From DASVUC01 sp036387255 (GTDB lineage Bacteria; Planctomycetota; Phycisphaerae; Tepidisphaerales; Tepidisphaeraceae), in assembly GCA_036387255.1 (NCBI GenBank), contig DASVUC010000124.1, positions 50,883-114,882 on the forward strand: DNA of 64,000 nucleotides, written 5' to 3'. The notes under the pieces are model-generated. The model saw only the letters and a program-made list of their open reading frames with translations. It was not told the origin of the DNA and ran no database searches. This document shows, piece after piece, positions 50,833 to 58,349 of the stretch (positions are counted from its first letter, which is position 1; each line of letters starts with the position of its first letter). A program made the translations under genes and the position numbers.

Positions 50833-51236
50833 ATTATCTCTTCGCAGACACCTTCTACTTCATCGCGCTCTTGAGTCCCCAGGATCAGGCACATCAACGT
50901 GCTACTGCCATTGGGTACTCGATCTCACCCCGTCGCGCGATCCTGACGACGGCATTTGTTCTGACGGAACTGGCGGACTCAATCTCTCAGCATAGGTACC
51001 GAGAGGGCGTGATGCGGCTGTTTGAAACGGTTCGGAACCGGAAGAGCATCCGGATCCTACCGCCAACAGAAGAGCTTTTCGATGCTGGCCTGACGCTTTA
51101 TGGAAGCCGCCGCGACAAGGACTGGTCACTCACCGACTGCATATCCTTTGAAGTGATGCGGCGATTCCACGTCACCGAAGCGCTTACCGGCGACAAGCAC
51201 TTTGAGCAAGCAGGTTTTGTCGCGCTCTTGAAGTAA
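50829..51236 (+). CDS. PIN-domain toxin (VapC-like RNase)
   Basis: The 135-residue product starts with FADTFYFIALL (first acidic residue Asp7), has TAFVLTELAD (conserved Glu), SLTDCISF (third acidic residue) and LTGDKHF (fourth). These form the four-acid metal site of PIN ribonucleases, which cleave tRNA or other RNA when freed from the antitoxin. Its TAA shares one base with the ATG of the downstream ASKHA gene, so it is translationally embedded in the one-carbon operon. Confidence 0.82.
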   Translation: MNYLFADTFYFIALLSPQDQAHQRATAIGYSISPRRAILTTAFVLTELADSISQHRYREGVMRLFETVRNRKSIRILPPTEELFDAGLTLYGSRRDKDWSLTDCISFEVMRRFHVTEALTGDKHFEQAGFVALLK

Positions 51237-52879
51237 TGTCACTCACCCTCAACATCAACAACCACACCGTACACGCATCTGCAATCGGCGGCTCCCTCTT
51301 CGATTTTGCCGAGCAAGTCGGCGTCCAAGTCCCCACATCCTGCCGCAAGAACGGCAAATGCAAAGAGTGCGTCGTCGAAGTGACTGAAGGCATGCACCTG
51401 CTCTCACCGCCAACCGAGCACGAGCAACACCTCCGCGGAAACTTCCGCCTTTCCTGCCAGACCCACCTCGCCGCTGACGACGGCGCCGTCAAATGCCACA
51501 CCATGCGCCGAGGCCAGATGCGCATCGAGCGCCACGCGCTCGGTCTCCCCACCTCAAGCGCCAAGATGCCCCTTGATCCCGCCGTCACCCGCGACGGCGA
51601 TCGCATTCTCCTTGACGGCGAAGAAATCGACCGCTCCACAGGCCCCATCCACGGCATCGCCATGGATCTCGGCACCACCACCGTCGTCCTGCGCCTGATC
51701 AACCTCGAGACCGGTGAACTCGTCGCAGACGCATCCTTCGAAAACCCTCAGCGCTTCGGCGGCTCCGACGTCATGAGCCGCATCCAGTACGACACCGACA
51801 ACGGCGGAAAGCTCCTCATGCGCACGCTGGCGGGGTACCTCACCCACGCCATCGAAGCCTTCCCCGTCGATCCCAAATCCATCTACGAAATGGTCGTCGT
51901 CGGCAACTCCACGATGCGCGACATCTTCTTCCGCCAGTCCGTCTACACCATCGGCCAGAGCCCCTACCAGTCGATCACCGAGCTCGAACTCGCGGAAGGT
52001 AAGCGCGCGACAACCGCCCTCACCGACACCGCCCGCCGCTGCCTTCTTCCGATTCATCCTAAGGCGCGTGTCTACGGCGCGCCGATCATCAGCGGTCATC
52101 TCGGCGCCGACGCCGCCGCCTGCATGCTCGCCATCGATCTCGCCCACGAAGTCCGCACCGTCTGCGTCATGGATATCGGCACCAACACCGAGCTTGTTCT
52201 CGGTAACAAGAACCGCATCCTCGCTGCCTCTTGCCCGGCCGGCCCTGCATTCGAAGGCGGCGCCATCGCCTGCGGCATGCCCGGTCTCGATGGCGCCATC
52301 GAAGATGTCGCCCTCACCGACGACGGCCGCTTCAGCCTCGGCGTCATCGGTAACACCCCGCCCGAAGGCATCTGCGGCTCCGGTCTCGTCGACCTCATGA
52401 GCGAGCTGCTGCGCACCGGCAAGATGAACGACATGGGCCGCTTCGAAGACGGCGCCGAGCGCATCACGCTGGACAAACACCGCGACATCTTCTTCCTCGA
52501 GAGCGACGTCAATGAACTCGCGCAGGCCAAGGGCGCCAACGTCGCAGGCCTCCAGGTTGTCGCCAGCAACTACGGCATCACCTTCGATGACATCGACGTC
52601 TTCTACCTGGCAGGGGGGTTCGGGCGCCATCTCAAGATCGACGCCTCCCGCCGCATCGGCCTGATCCCCAACATCTCGGACCACAAGATCGTCCAGGTGG
52701 GTAATGCCGCCATCGAAGGGGCCTCCATCGCGCTGCTCTCCAGGACGAAGCGTCGTGAGCTCGAAGAGCTCGTAAGGAAAGTGGAGCACTGCCGGCTGGA
52801 AACGCACCCGCGATTCTTCGACTTCTTCGTCGAAGGCTGTCAGTTCAAGACCGTAGAATCAAACCAGCAGGCAGTTTGA
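51236..52879 (+). CDS. RamA-like reductive activator of corrinoid proteins (2Fe-2S/ASKHA)
   Basis: The 547-residue protein has an N-terminal 2Fe-2S ferredoxin domain with Cys36, Cys42, Cys45 (CRKNGKCKEC) and Cys74. A DUF4445-type ASKHA ATPase follows, with phosphate loops AMDLGTTTVVLRL (about 141-153) and MDIGTNTELVL (about 312). Proteins of this type reduce inactive cob(II)alamin back to cob(I) with ATP. RamA of methanogens and the DUF4445 proteins needed by split methionine synthases are the known examples. Its place between the corrinoid protein and a MetH-activation-like protein fits that role. Confidence 0.9.
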   Translation: MSLTLNINNHTVHASAIGGSLFDFAEQVGVQVPTSCRKNGKCKECVVEVTEGMHLLSPPTEHEQHLRGNFRLSCQTHLAADDGAVKCHTMRRGQMRIERHALGLPTSSAKMPLDPAVTRDGDRILLDGEEIDRSTGPIHGIAMDLGTTTVVLRLINLETGELVADASFENPQRFGGSDVMSRIQYDTDNGGKLLMRTLAGYLTHAIEAFPVDPKSIYEMVVVGNSTMRDIFFRQSVYTIGQSPYQSITELELAEGKRATTALTDTARRCLLPIHPKARVYGAPIISGHLGADAAACMLAIDLAHEVRTVCVMDIGTNTELVLGNKNRILAASCPAGPAFEGGAIACGMPGLDGAIEDVALTDDGRFSLGVIGNTPPEGICGSGLVDLMSELLRTGKMNDMGRFEDGAERITLDKHRDIFFLESDVNELAQAKGANVAGLQVVASNYGITFDDIDVFYLAGGFGRHLKIDASRRIGLIPNISDHKIVQVGNAAIEGASIALLSRTKRRELEELVRKVEHCRLETHPRFFDFFVEGCQFKTVESNQQAV

Positions 52880-54172
52880 ATGATTGAGCTTCTCGACACA
52901 CTCCCCGACATCAACGTGCAGCCGGCCGAATACAAACGGCTGCTCGGTTTTCCGCGCGAATATGTGGTGGCGGGGCACGTGCGCGAGCTCAGCGAATGGG
53001 CGCGGACGTGGTATGCGCAGAACGCCCGGCCCTGGATCTACGCTCGCGAGGCGCAGAGCCTGAAGGTGACGGAAAGCGAGATTATCATCGACGGCGTTCC
53101 CTTCACCAGCAAAGCGCTGCACAAGACGCTGAGCAACGCCGATGCCGATGGGGCGGTCGTCGTTGCCGTCAGTGCGGGACGTCAAGCGGAAGAAGAAGCT
53201 CAGCGGCTTTGGAAGCTGGAAAAGCCCGACGAATATTTCTTCCTCGAGATCTTCGCATCCGCGGTGGTCGAGCATCTGACCACCTCAACCGGCGCCCGCC
53301 TCTGCGCCTGGGCGGAGGCGCGAAACCTCGCGGTGCTGCCACACTACTCCCCTGGTTACCCAGATTGGGATATCTCGCAGCAGGGCCGATTGCTCGAGCT
53401 GGTCCGACAGACGAAGCAATATCCGCTGCCGGATCATCTGGAGGCGCTGCAATCCGGGATGCTTCGGCCAAAGAAATCGCTGATCGCGGTGTTCGGACTA
53501 ACCCGTCACGTCGAGCGCGTGCGAAAGCTCACCGACCTGGTGCCGTGCGAAAACTGCTCGTTCGGCTCGTGCCAGTACCGGCGCGTTCCGTATCGGCGCG
53601 CATCGGAGTTTGCACCGCTGGAATCAACTACCTCCACCGCGGGTGATGGCGCAATCGAAGCGCCTGCGCCTCCGCTCAAAGCGCCCCTGGAAGCCAACGC
53701 TAAGTACAGCGTCAACGCCAAAGCCCTGAAACGCTGGGCGGATGAGCGTCTCACTCTCACGTCCAACTCTGACGGCTCATTCGACGCCCTCTTCCGCTAC
53801 GAAGGCACGACCTGCACCAACATGGGCCGCGCCATCCTCTTCCACTACCACGTGAAGATCAGCCCGCGCGAGCAGGGCTACCTCATCCTCGACCAAAAGT
53901 GCGGCCCCGCCCCCGGCGACACCGGCCACACCTACATGTGCCGCTACATGAACAACGCCGAGCATCTCATGGTCGCCATCGACCAGGAAAAACCCCTCCT
54001 CGGCCAGAAGCTCAATGACGTCCTCACCTGGACTCGAAACGTCAGCAACGCCGGCTGCTACTGCGAACCCAACAGCCGCAAACACAAGTGGGGGTTGGTG
54101 CTGGAGACGATCCACTTCGCCCTCCTGGAGCGGGAGCGGCCGACATCAAAAGCTTCAGCGATCGTGGTATGA
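52880..54172 (+). CDS. MetH activation-domain-like protein with Cys-rich C-terminal region
   Basis: The 430-residue protein begins immediately after the previous stop. Residues about 1-220 resemble the C-terminal activation domain of methionine synthase: VVVAVSAGRQAEEEAQRLW, DEYFFLEIFASAVVEHL, PHYSPGYPDWD (the GYP motif of the AdoMet site) and GMLRPKKSLIAVFGLT. A segment with CENCSFGSCQYRR (about 214-226) follows, then a Ser/Pro linker and a second domain (about 285-420) with several cysteines (GTTCTN, QKCGP, TYMCRY, AGCYCEP) that I do not recognise. It may reactivate the corrinoid protein with AdoMet, or only bind it. An added metal or cluster role is a guess. Confidence 0.8.
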   Translation: MIELLDTLPDINVQPAEYKRLLGFPREYVVAGHVRELSEWARTWYAQNARPWIYAREAQSLKVTESEIIIDGVPFTSKALHKTLSNADADGAVVVAVSAGRQAEEEAQRLWKLEKPDEYFFLEIFASAVVEHLTTSTGARLCAWAEARNLAVLPHYSPGYPDWDISQQGRLLELVRQTKQYPLPDHLEALQSGMLRPKKSLIAVFGLTRHVERVRKLTDLVPCENCSFGSCQYRRVPYRRASEFAPLESTTSTAGDGAIEAPAPPLKAPLEANAKYSVNAKALKRWADERLTLTSNSDGSFDALFRYEGTTCTNMGRAILFHYHVKISPREQGYLILDQKCGPAPGDTGHTYMCRYMNNAEHLMVAIDQEKPLLGQKLNDVLTWTRNVSNAGCYCEPNSRKHKWGLVLETIHFALLERERPTSKASAIVV

Positions 54173-54182
54173 TCGGATCATG
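54168..54182 (+). promoter_or_regulatory. Extended -10 box placing the DUF433 ATG at +1
   Basis: TGG-TATGAT (54165-54173) is an extended -10 box. The ATG at 54180 is at the expected transcription start, so the gene is probably leaderless; there is no Shine-Dalgarno sequence. Confidence 0.45.
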
Positions 54183-54395
54183 AGCGCTGCATATCCTGTC
54201 AAGATCGATCCGGAGATCATGCATGGCGCGCCGTGCTTCTCCGGGACGCGGGTGCCGGTGAAGACCCTCTTTGACTACCTCACGCACGGGCGCACGATCC
54301 ATTACTTCTTGGAGCAGTATCCGACGGTTGAGCCTGAGCAGGTAATCACTCTGCTCGAACTAGCAAAGGAGTTAGTTTCTCGCCCTGCAGAGTAA
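54180..54395 (+). CDS. DUF433 protein (antitoxin-like)
   Basis: The 71-residue protein is a complete DUF433 domain: IDPEIMHGAPCFSGTRVPVKTLFDYL followed by YPTVEPEQVITLLELAKE, a small helix-turn-helix fold. DUF433 genes are commonly followed by a DUF5615 PIN-like toxin. Here only a short, frame-broken stretch follows, so the partner appears lost. The gene sits 7 bases after the activation-domain gene but has its own -10 box. Confidence 0.82.
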   Translation: MSAAYPVKIDPEIMHGAPCFSGTRVPVKTLFDYLTHGRTIHYFLEQYPTVEPEQVITLLELAKELVSRPAE

Positions 54396-54524
54396 GGTGG
54401 CTTGAAGGTGCTGCCGGACAAGGATCACGCGTCTACTCGCTCACGCCCAAAGACGCAGTGGCCGTCGCAATGCATCATCTGGATCAGAAGATGTGTGGGC
54501 TGTTGAAATCACGAGGAATATGTA
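54396..54524 (+). pseudogene. Possible remnant of a toxin-type gene after DUF433
   Basis: No intact frame spans this stretch. One frame opens with L-K-V-L-P-D-K-D-H, similar to the start of DUF5615 toxins (MKVLLDE...). Another ends with a protein-like V-A-V-A-M-H-H-L-D-Q-K segment up to the next gene. Two protein-like pieces in different frames suggest a decayed small gene, but the evidence is thin. Confidence 0.25.
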
Positions 54525-54525
54525 G

Positions 54526-55446
54526 ATGAAGAAGCCCTTACTCGAAGCACTCAAAGAAAAGCCCCTCGTCGGCGACGGCGCCATGGGCACTCAGCTCATG
54601 ATCGCCGGCCTGGTCCAAGGCAACTGCGGAGAGGAGTGGAACATCCACCACCCCGACAAAGTCCTCGGCATTCAGCGCCGCTACGCACAGGCCGGCTCTG
54701 ACTGCATCCTCACCAACACCTTCGGCGGATCGCGCATCATGCTCAACCGCCACGGCAACGCAGACAACGTCGTCGCCATTAATAAAGCCGCCGTCGACAT
54801 CGTCCGCCAGGCCTTCACCGAAGCCGGTCGCGAAGGCTACGTCATCGGCGACATCGGTCCCTTCGGCGGTCTGATGGAGCCCTACGGCGAGTTCACCGAA
54901 GATCAGGTGCGCGAAGCGTTCAACGAGCAAGCGAAAGCTCTCGTCGACGCCGGCGCCGATGCGATCATCATCGAAACGCAAACCTCGCTCGAAGAGCTCG
55001 GCATCGGTATCAACGCCGCCAAGGAAGCCGGCGCTGCCTGCATCATCGGCTCCATGGCCTACGACGTCACCCTCGATGGCTCCACCTTCCGCACCATGAT
55101 GGGCGTCGATCCTGAACGCGCCGCCGAGTTCATGGCCGAGCAGGGGGCCCACATCGTCGCCCTCAACTGCGGCACCGGTATGGACATGCCCCACGCCAAA
55201 GAAGCGGTGGAACGCTACCGCCAGGCAACCGGCCTCCCCGTCATGGCCCAGCCCAACGCCGGCCAGCCCAAGCTCGTCGACATGAAAATCGTCTACGACG
55301 AAACCCCCGAGCACATGGTTACCGGCGTCGTCCCACTTCTTCAATCCGGCGCCAACATCATCGGCGGTTGCTGCGGCTCAACCCCCGATCACATCCGCCT
55401 GTTCCGGCAGGCGGTTGACGAGTATCTTAACTCCCGCACTGCCTGA
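54526..55446 (+). CDS. Homocysteine S-methyltransferase (MetH N-terminal module)
   Basis: The 306-residue TIM barrel matches the homocysteine-binding module of methionine synthase: GDGAMGTQL at the start, NTFGGSR, and the zinc ligands Cys215 (ALNCGTG) and Cys282-Cys283 (GGCCGSTP). It would take the methyl group from the corrinoid protein to homocysteine and release methionine. With the DHPS-fold protein, corrinoid protein and activation-like protein, it completes a methionine synthase made of separate subunits. The next gene starts 27 bases downstream. Confidence 0.93.
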   Translation: MKKPLLEALKEKPLVGDGAMGTQLMIAGLVQGNCGEEWNIHHPDKVLGIQRRYAQAGSDCILTNTFGGSRIMLNRHGNADNVVAINKAAVDIVRQAFTEAGREGYVIGDIGPFGGLMEPYGEFTEDQVREAFNEQAKALVDAGADAIIIETQTSLEELGIGINAAKEAGAACIIGSMAYDVTLDGSTFRTMMGVDPERAAEFMAEQGAHIVALNCGTGMDMPHAKEAVERYRQATGLPVMAQPNAGQPKLVDMKIVYDETPEHMVTGVVPLLQSGANIIGGCCGSTPDHIRLFRQAVDEYLNSRTA

Positions 55447-55473
55447 TCAGTTCAGTAAAGAAAGCCTAGCACC

Positions 55474-55803
55474 ATGAAAACCAAGCTCTGCGACATCAAC
55501 ACCGCCGCCGCTGATAAGCTCCCCCCGAAAATGGAAGACAAGTCTGGCATCGGCGTCCACTACATCGATGCCTACTTGAAGCCCATGAACGTCAAGCTCT
55601 CCGACGGCACCGCCGTCAAAGCCAAACGGCGCGGCCTAAAGATCACTCTCACCGTCGGCACGAAAAAGGGCGATGGCATCATGCGCCGTCTAGAGGTCAG
55701 CCCCGATCCCGTCATCATGCTCCAGGCCGCGCTTCAGGAGGCCGCCAAAAACGCGGGTGTCGAGATCTCCACCGACGACACCGCCATCTACATCACCCCC
55801 TAA
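55474..55803 (+). CDS. Hypothetical protein, 109 aa
   Basis: This small protein has no signal peptide or membrane segment. Its middle is Lys-rich and strand-forming (AKRRGLKITLTVGTKKG) and its end is helical (MLQAALQEAAKNAGV). I do not recognise the family. It is the last plus-strand gene of the one-carbon cluster and shares its C-ending codon style, so a supporting role there is possible but unproven. Confidence 0.6.
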   Translation: MKTKLCDINTAAADKLPPKMEDKSGIGVHYIDAYLKPMNVKLSDGTAVKAKRRGLKITLTVGTKKGDGIMRRLEVSPDPVIMLQAALQEAAKNAGVEISTDDTAIYITP

Positions 55804-55842
55804 CCCTTTTACCTGCCCACCCCAGTACACTTCCGCGCACCA

Positions 55843-55868
55843 AGCCCCGGGATTGCAATCCCGGGGCT
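55843..55868. repeat. 26-bp perfect palindrome between convergent genes
   Basis: AGCCCCGGGATTG is followed directly by its exact reverse complement. There is no T-run on either side. Lying between two convergent 3' ends, it could form a strong hairpin in both transcripts and protect or terminate them. Confidence 0.75.
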
Positions 55869-55893
55869 AATCCGAGGTATCGGCAACCGCACG

Positions 55894-57288
55894 TTATTCC
55901 TGCGGCGGCTCCACCCGAATCGTTTGCGTGCTCCCCTCGCGCAGCACCACCAGCACCATTGCCTCGCGCGCCTTCTCTTTCCGCAGGTTCTTATACATCT
56001 CCTCAAAGTCCTTCAGACCATCGACGTTCTTCCCATTCACTTCCGTGATCAGATCCTCCCGCTGCAACCGTGCCGTCGCCGCGGAACTGGATGGCTTGAT
56101 CATCGAAACCACCACGCCCTTCTGATCCATCGGCAGCTTCCGTGCATAGGTGTCGATGAACACCACATCCCGCACGCCAAACCCCAGGTCCTCGGCCCAG
56201 AACCGATCCGCCAGGTTCGCTCCTTTAGGCCGCTCCTCCAGCGTCACCGTCACATCCTTCGGCTTCTTCTCGCTCCCTTCGATCACGCTCAGCGTCACTT
56301 TCGACCCCACCTTCATCCGCCGGATCGTCCGCATCAGGATCATCGGCAGCTCTTCCGGCTCGTCTCCGCGCTCCAGATCTTTCCCGTTCAACTTCACAAC
56401 GATCGTCCCCGGCTTGATTCCCGCCTTCGCCGCGGGAGATCCCGGGATGATGTCCCCCAGCTCCACCGCCGCCACATCTTTCAACGCCAGCGACTCTGCC
56501 ACATCTTTATTGAGCCCCGCCATCGCGCTCTGCGGCACGCCCAGCCAAGGCAGCTTCAGCATCTCACCGGCAACAGGTGGATCGCTCAGGCTCTGCGCAA
56601 AGTCCCGCGCCGGGATGAAAAACTTTGGAGGATTATTCACCGATCGCATGGGATCCCGCGGATCGTTCAACCAAGCCGACATATCCTGCTGCACGTTCAC
56701 AAAACCAATTGCCTTCCCGTCCGGCGTATACGCCACCGATCCGACCCCGGTCAGCCCCGTCAGCACCATCACCTGCGGCGTCTCCCCACGAAGCGTCGCA
56801 CTCACCACGCCCTGCGCCTGGTACGTCTTGTAGGCCGCATTCTTCGGCAGCAGCCCCACGCTCAGCACCGTATCCCCCACATCCACTTTTGCGTCCTCAA
56901 ACTTCACCGGCGTCCAATCGCGCGACGCCTTCACCTTTACAAACCCCACCTCGCTCCGCTCATCGCGTCCGACAAATGTCGCATCCAGCTCCTCCGCGTC
57001 CTTCGACTGCGAAGGCACGATCACCTTGAATTCCTTCATCTGCTTGTCGGGAATCTGCGGGTGAAACAGCGACAGGGGGGTCATAACCAGACCTTCCTTG
57101 TTCACCACCACGCCCGCCCCAACCAGCTCCCGCCGCCCCAGCTCGCTCTCCCACACATACTGCACCGCCACGAACGACGGCGTCACCTTCTCATAAAGCT
57201 CCCGTGCCGCCTCCGCCGAAACTTCCGCCCGGGCCACGGACGCTGCAAGAATCATCACCAGCAACACCAACGCCAACATTCGCTTCAT
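55894..57288 (-). CDS. HtrA-like double-PDZ protein with a degenerate protease domain
   Basis: The 464-residue exported protein (signal peptide about 1-22, start at the ATG at 57288) has the HtrA/Deg layout: a trypsin-like barrel (about 25-230) and two PDZ domains (about 255-360 with SPAAKAGIKPGTIVVKLNG, and about 372-460 with SSAATARLQREDLITEVNG). The catalytic histidine region, normally TNAHVV, reads MTPLSLFHP. The nucleophile loop, normally GNSGGPL, reads LTGVGSVAYT with no GNSGG. It is therefore probably a non-proteolytic binding protein of the periplasm. Confidence 0.82.
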   Translation of the reverse strand: MKRMLALVLLVMILAASVARAEVSAEAARELYEKVTPSFVAVQYVWESELGRRELVGAGVVVNKEGLVMTPLSLFHPQIPDKQMKEFKVIVPSQSKDAEELDATFVGRDERSEVGFVKVKASRDWTPVKFEDAKVDVGDTVLSVGLLPKNAAYKTYQAQGVVSATLRGETPQVMVLTGLTGVGSVAYTPDGKAIGFVNVQQDMSAWLNDPRDPMRSVNNPPKFFIPARDFAQSLSDPPVAGEMLKLPWLGVPQSAMAGLNKDVAESLALKDVAAVELGDIIPGSPAAKAGIKPGTIVVKLNGKDLERGDEPEELPMILMRTIRRMKVGSKVTLSVIEGSEKKPKDVTVTLEERPKGANLADRFWAEDLGFGVRDVVFIDTYARKLPMDQKGVVVSMIKPSSSAATARLQREDLITEVNGKNVDGLKDFEEMYKNLRKEKAREAMVLVVLREGSTQTIRVEPPQE

Positions 57289-57602
57289 GATCTGCCTCGA
57301 CAAAGTGTGCCCTCCTCTTCCTGTGGGAGAAGCAAGGTGCGCCAGATCATACCCACGCGACGTCATCCAGACCTTCTGACAACGTCTCTTTTTTTGATCA
57401 GAGCCTTCACACGCTTGTCCCCCAAGTCTGGAGCGAAGCTCGTCGCATGTAGCGCACGGTGAACATTGCGTTAACGCGTCATCCTGAGCCGTACTCCGCG
57501 AAGGATCTGGCCCACCAAACGCCGGGTGCCAGATGCCCCGGAGTACCTCGGCATGACATCACTCCTGTTTTTGACGCTACACGCAGGCGCGCCCCTCGAG
57601 CA
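57289..57602. other. Intergenic region upstream of the HtrA-like gene
   Basis: This 314-base stretch contains no credible gene. It holds the upstream region of the HtrA-like gene on the minus strand and an imperfect inverted repeat (57478-57557) just downstream of the methyltransferase gene. Confidence 0.5.
57478..57557. repeat. Imperfect inverted repeat (GTCATCCTGAG...AGGATCTGG type)
   Basis: The left arm (57478-57510) starts GTCATCCTGAG and ends AGGATCTGG. The right arm (57529-57557) is a diverged reverse complement starting CCAGATGCC and ending GGCATGAC. Both share an internal GTACTCCG. It lies at the 3' end of the minus-strand methyltransferase gene and resembles dispersed palindromes found between genes in many bacteria. 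Confidence 0.6.
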
Positions 57603-58313
57603 TTAACCCACCCGATACCGCACCCAATCAAACTTCGCCCCGCGCCTAATGCTCAGATCCTCCCCGCGCCCCTCCAGCAGCTCCCGCATCCGCCTCTCAT
57701 CAAACGGATTGTCGATGATTTCATACACCGACCCATCCCGAAGCTGCCGCAGGTCAAACCAATCCGTCTCCCCCGGCTTCTGATAAAAGAGCGCCCGCGT
57801 TCGCCGATGCAGCCGGTTCACCGCGATCAGCACATCCGCACCTGCCCCCAGCTTTCGATGCAGCACATCTAGAAATAGCGCCTGGCGACGCGTCGGCACA
57901 TGCTGAAAAAAGTTCACCGCCACCGCGCAATCAAACGCCCCCGGCGCCCGCTCAACTTCAAATGCATCCACCCGCAGAAACCCGCACCGCTTTGCCGGCA
58001 GCATCCTCCCCACCCGCACCATCTGCCGCGCCTGATCCAGCATCCGCTCGGACGCATCTGTCGCCAGTACAAAGCTCGCCGCTTCGGCCAAGTACCGCGT
58101 CCACCTCCCATGCCCTGACGCCATTTCCAGCACGCGCTTCCCCCGCACCATCTCCTGCATCGCCACCGCCAGGTCGCGCAGCCAGCTCCCCTCCGTCGTG
58201 TAAACCAGATCGTATTGCCGCGCCAGTTCCGGAGCGTCGAAATAGTACCCCAGGTGACTCGCCTGGTCGTAATAGGTCGCCATGAGCTGGCGGTAGACGT
58301 CGAAGTCCGCCAT
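57603..58313 (-). CDS. Class I SAM-dependent methyltransferase
   Basis: The 236-residue protein has a Rossmann methyltransferase core with motif I VLEMASGHGRWTRYL (about 61-75), the acidic residue at the end of strand 2 (LATDASERML) and the strand-4 segment FDCAVAVNFFQHVP. The N-terminal ~45 residues are a Tyr/His-rich helical cap. The substrate is not predictable. It lies 36 bases downstream of the esterase gene on the same strand. Confidence 0.85.
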   Translation of the reverse strand: MADFDVYRQLMATYYDQASHLGYYFDAPELARQYDLVYTTEGSWLRDLAVAMQEMVRGKRVLEMASGHGRWTRYLAEAASFVLATDASERMLDQARQMVRVGRMLPAKRCGFLRVDAFEVERAPGAFDCAVAVNFFQHVPTRRQALFLDVLHRKLGAGADVLIAVNRLHRRTRALFYQKPGETDWFDLRQLRDGSVYEIIDNPFDERRMRELLEGRGEDLSIRRGAKFDWVRYRVG

Positions 58314-58349
58314 GTCGGCTACATCGAGCGCCCGAGCCGTCGGACTTGA

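Noticed and set aside
51554..52807. Minus-strand open frame (about 417 codons) opposite the RamA-like gene
   Set aside because: It is an acidic, Ala/Gly/Val-rich shadow of a gene with clear ferredoxin and ASKHA motifs.
55924..57462. Long plus-strand open frame (about 512 codons) opposite the HtrA-like gene
   Set aside because: The composition is His/Arg/Pro-rich, as expected of an antisense shadow in GC-rich DNA, whereas the minus strand gives a recognisable double-PDZ protein.
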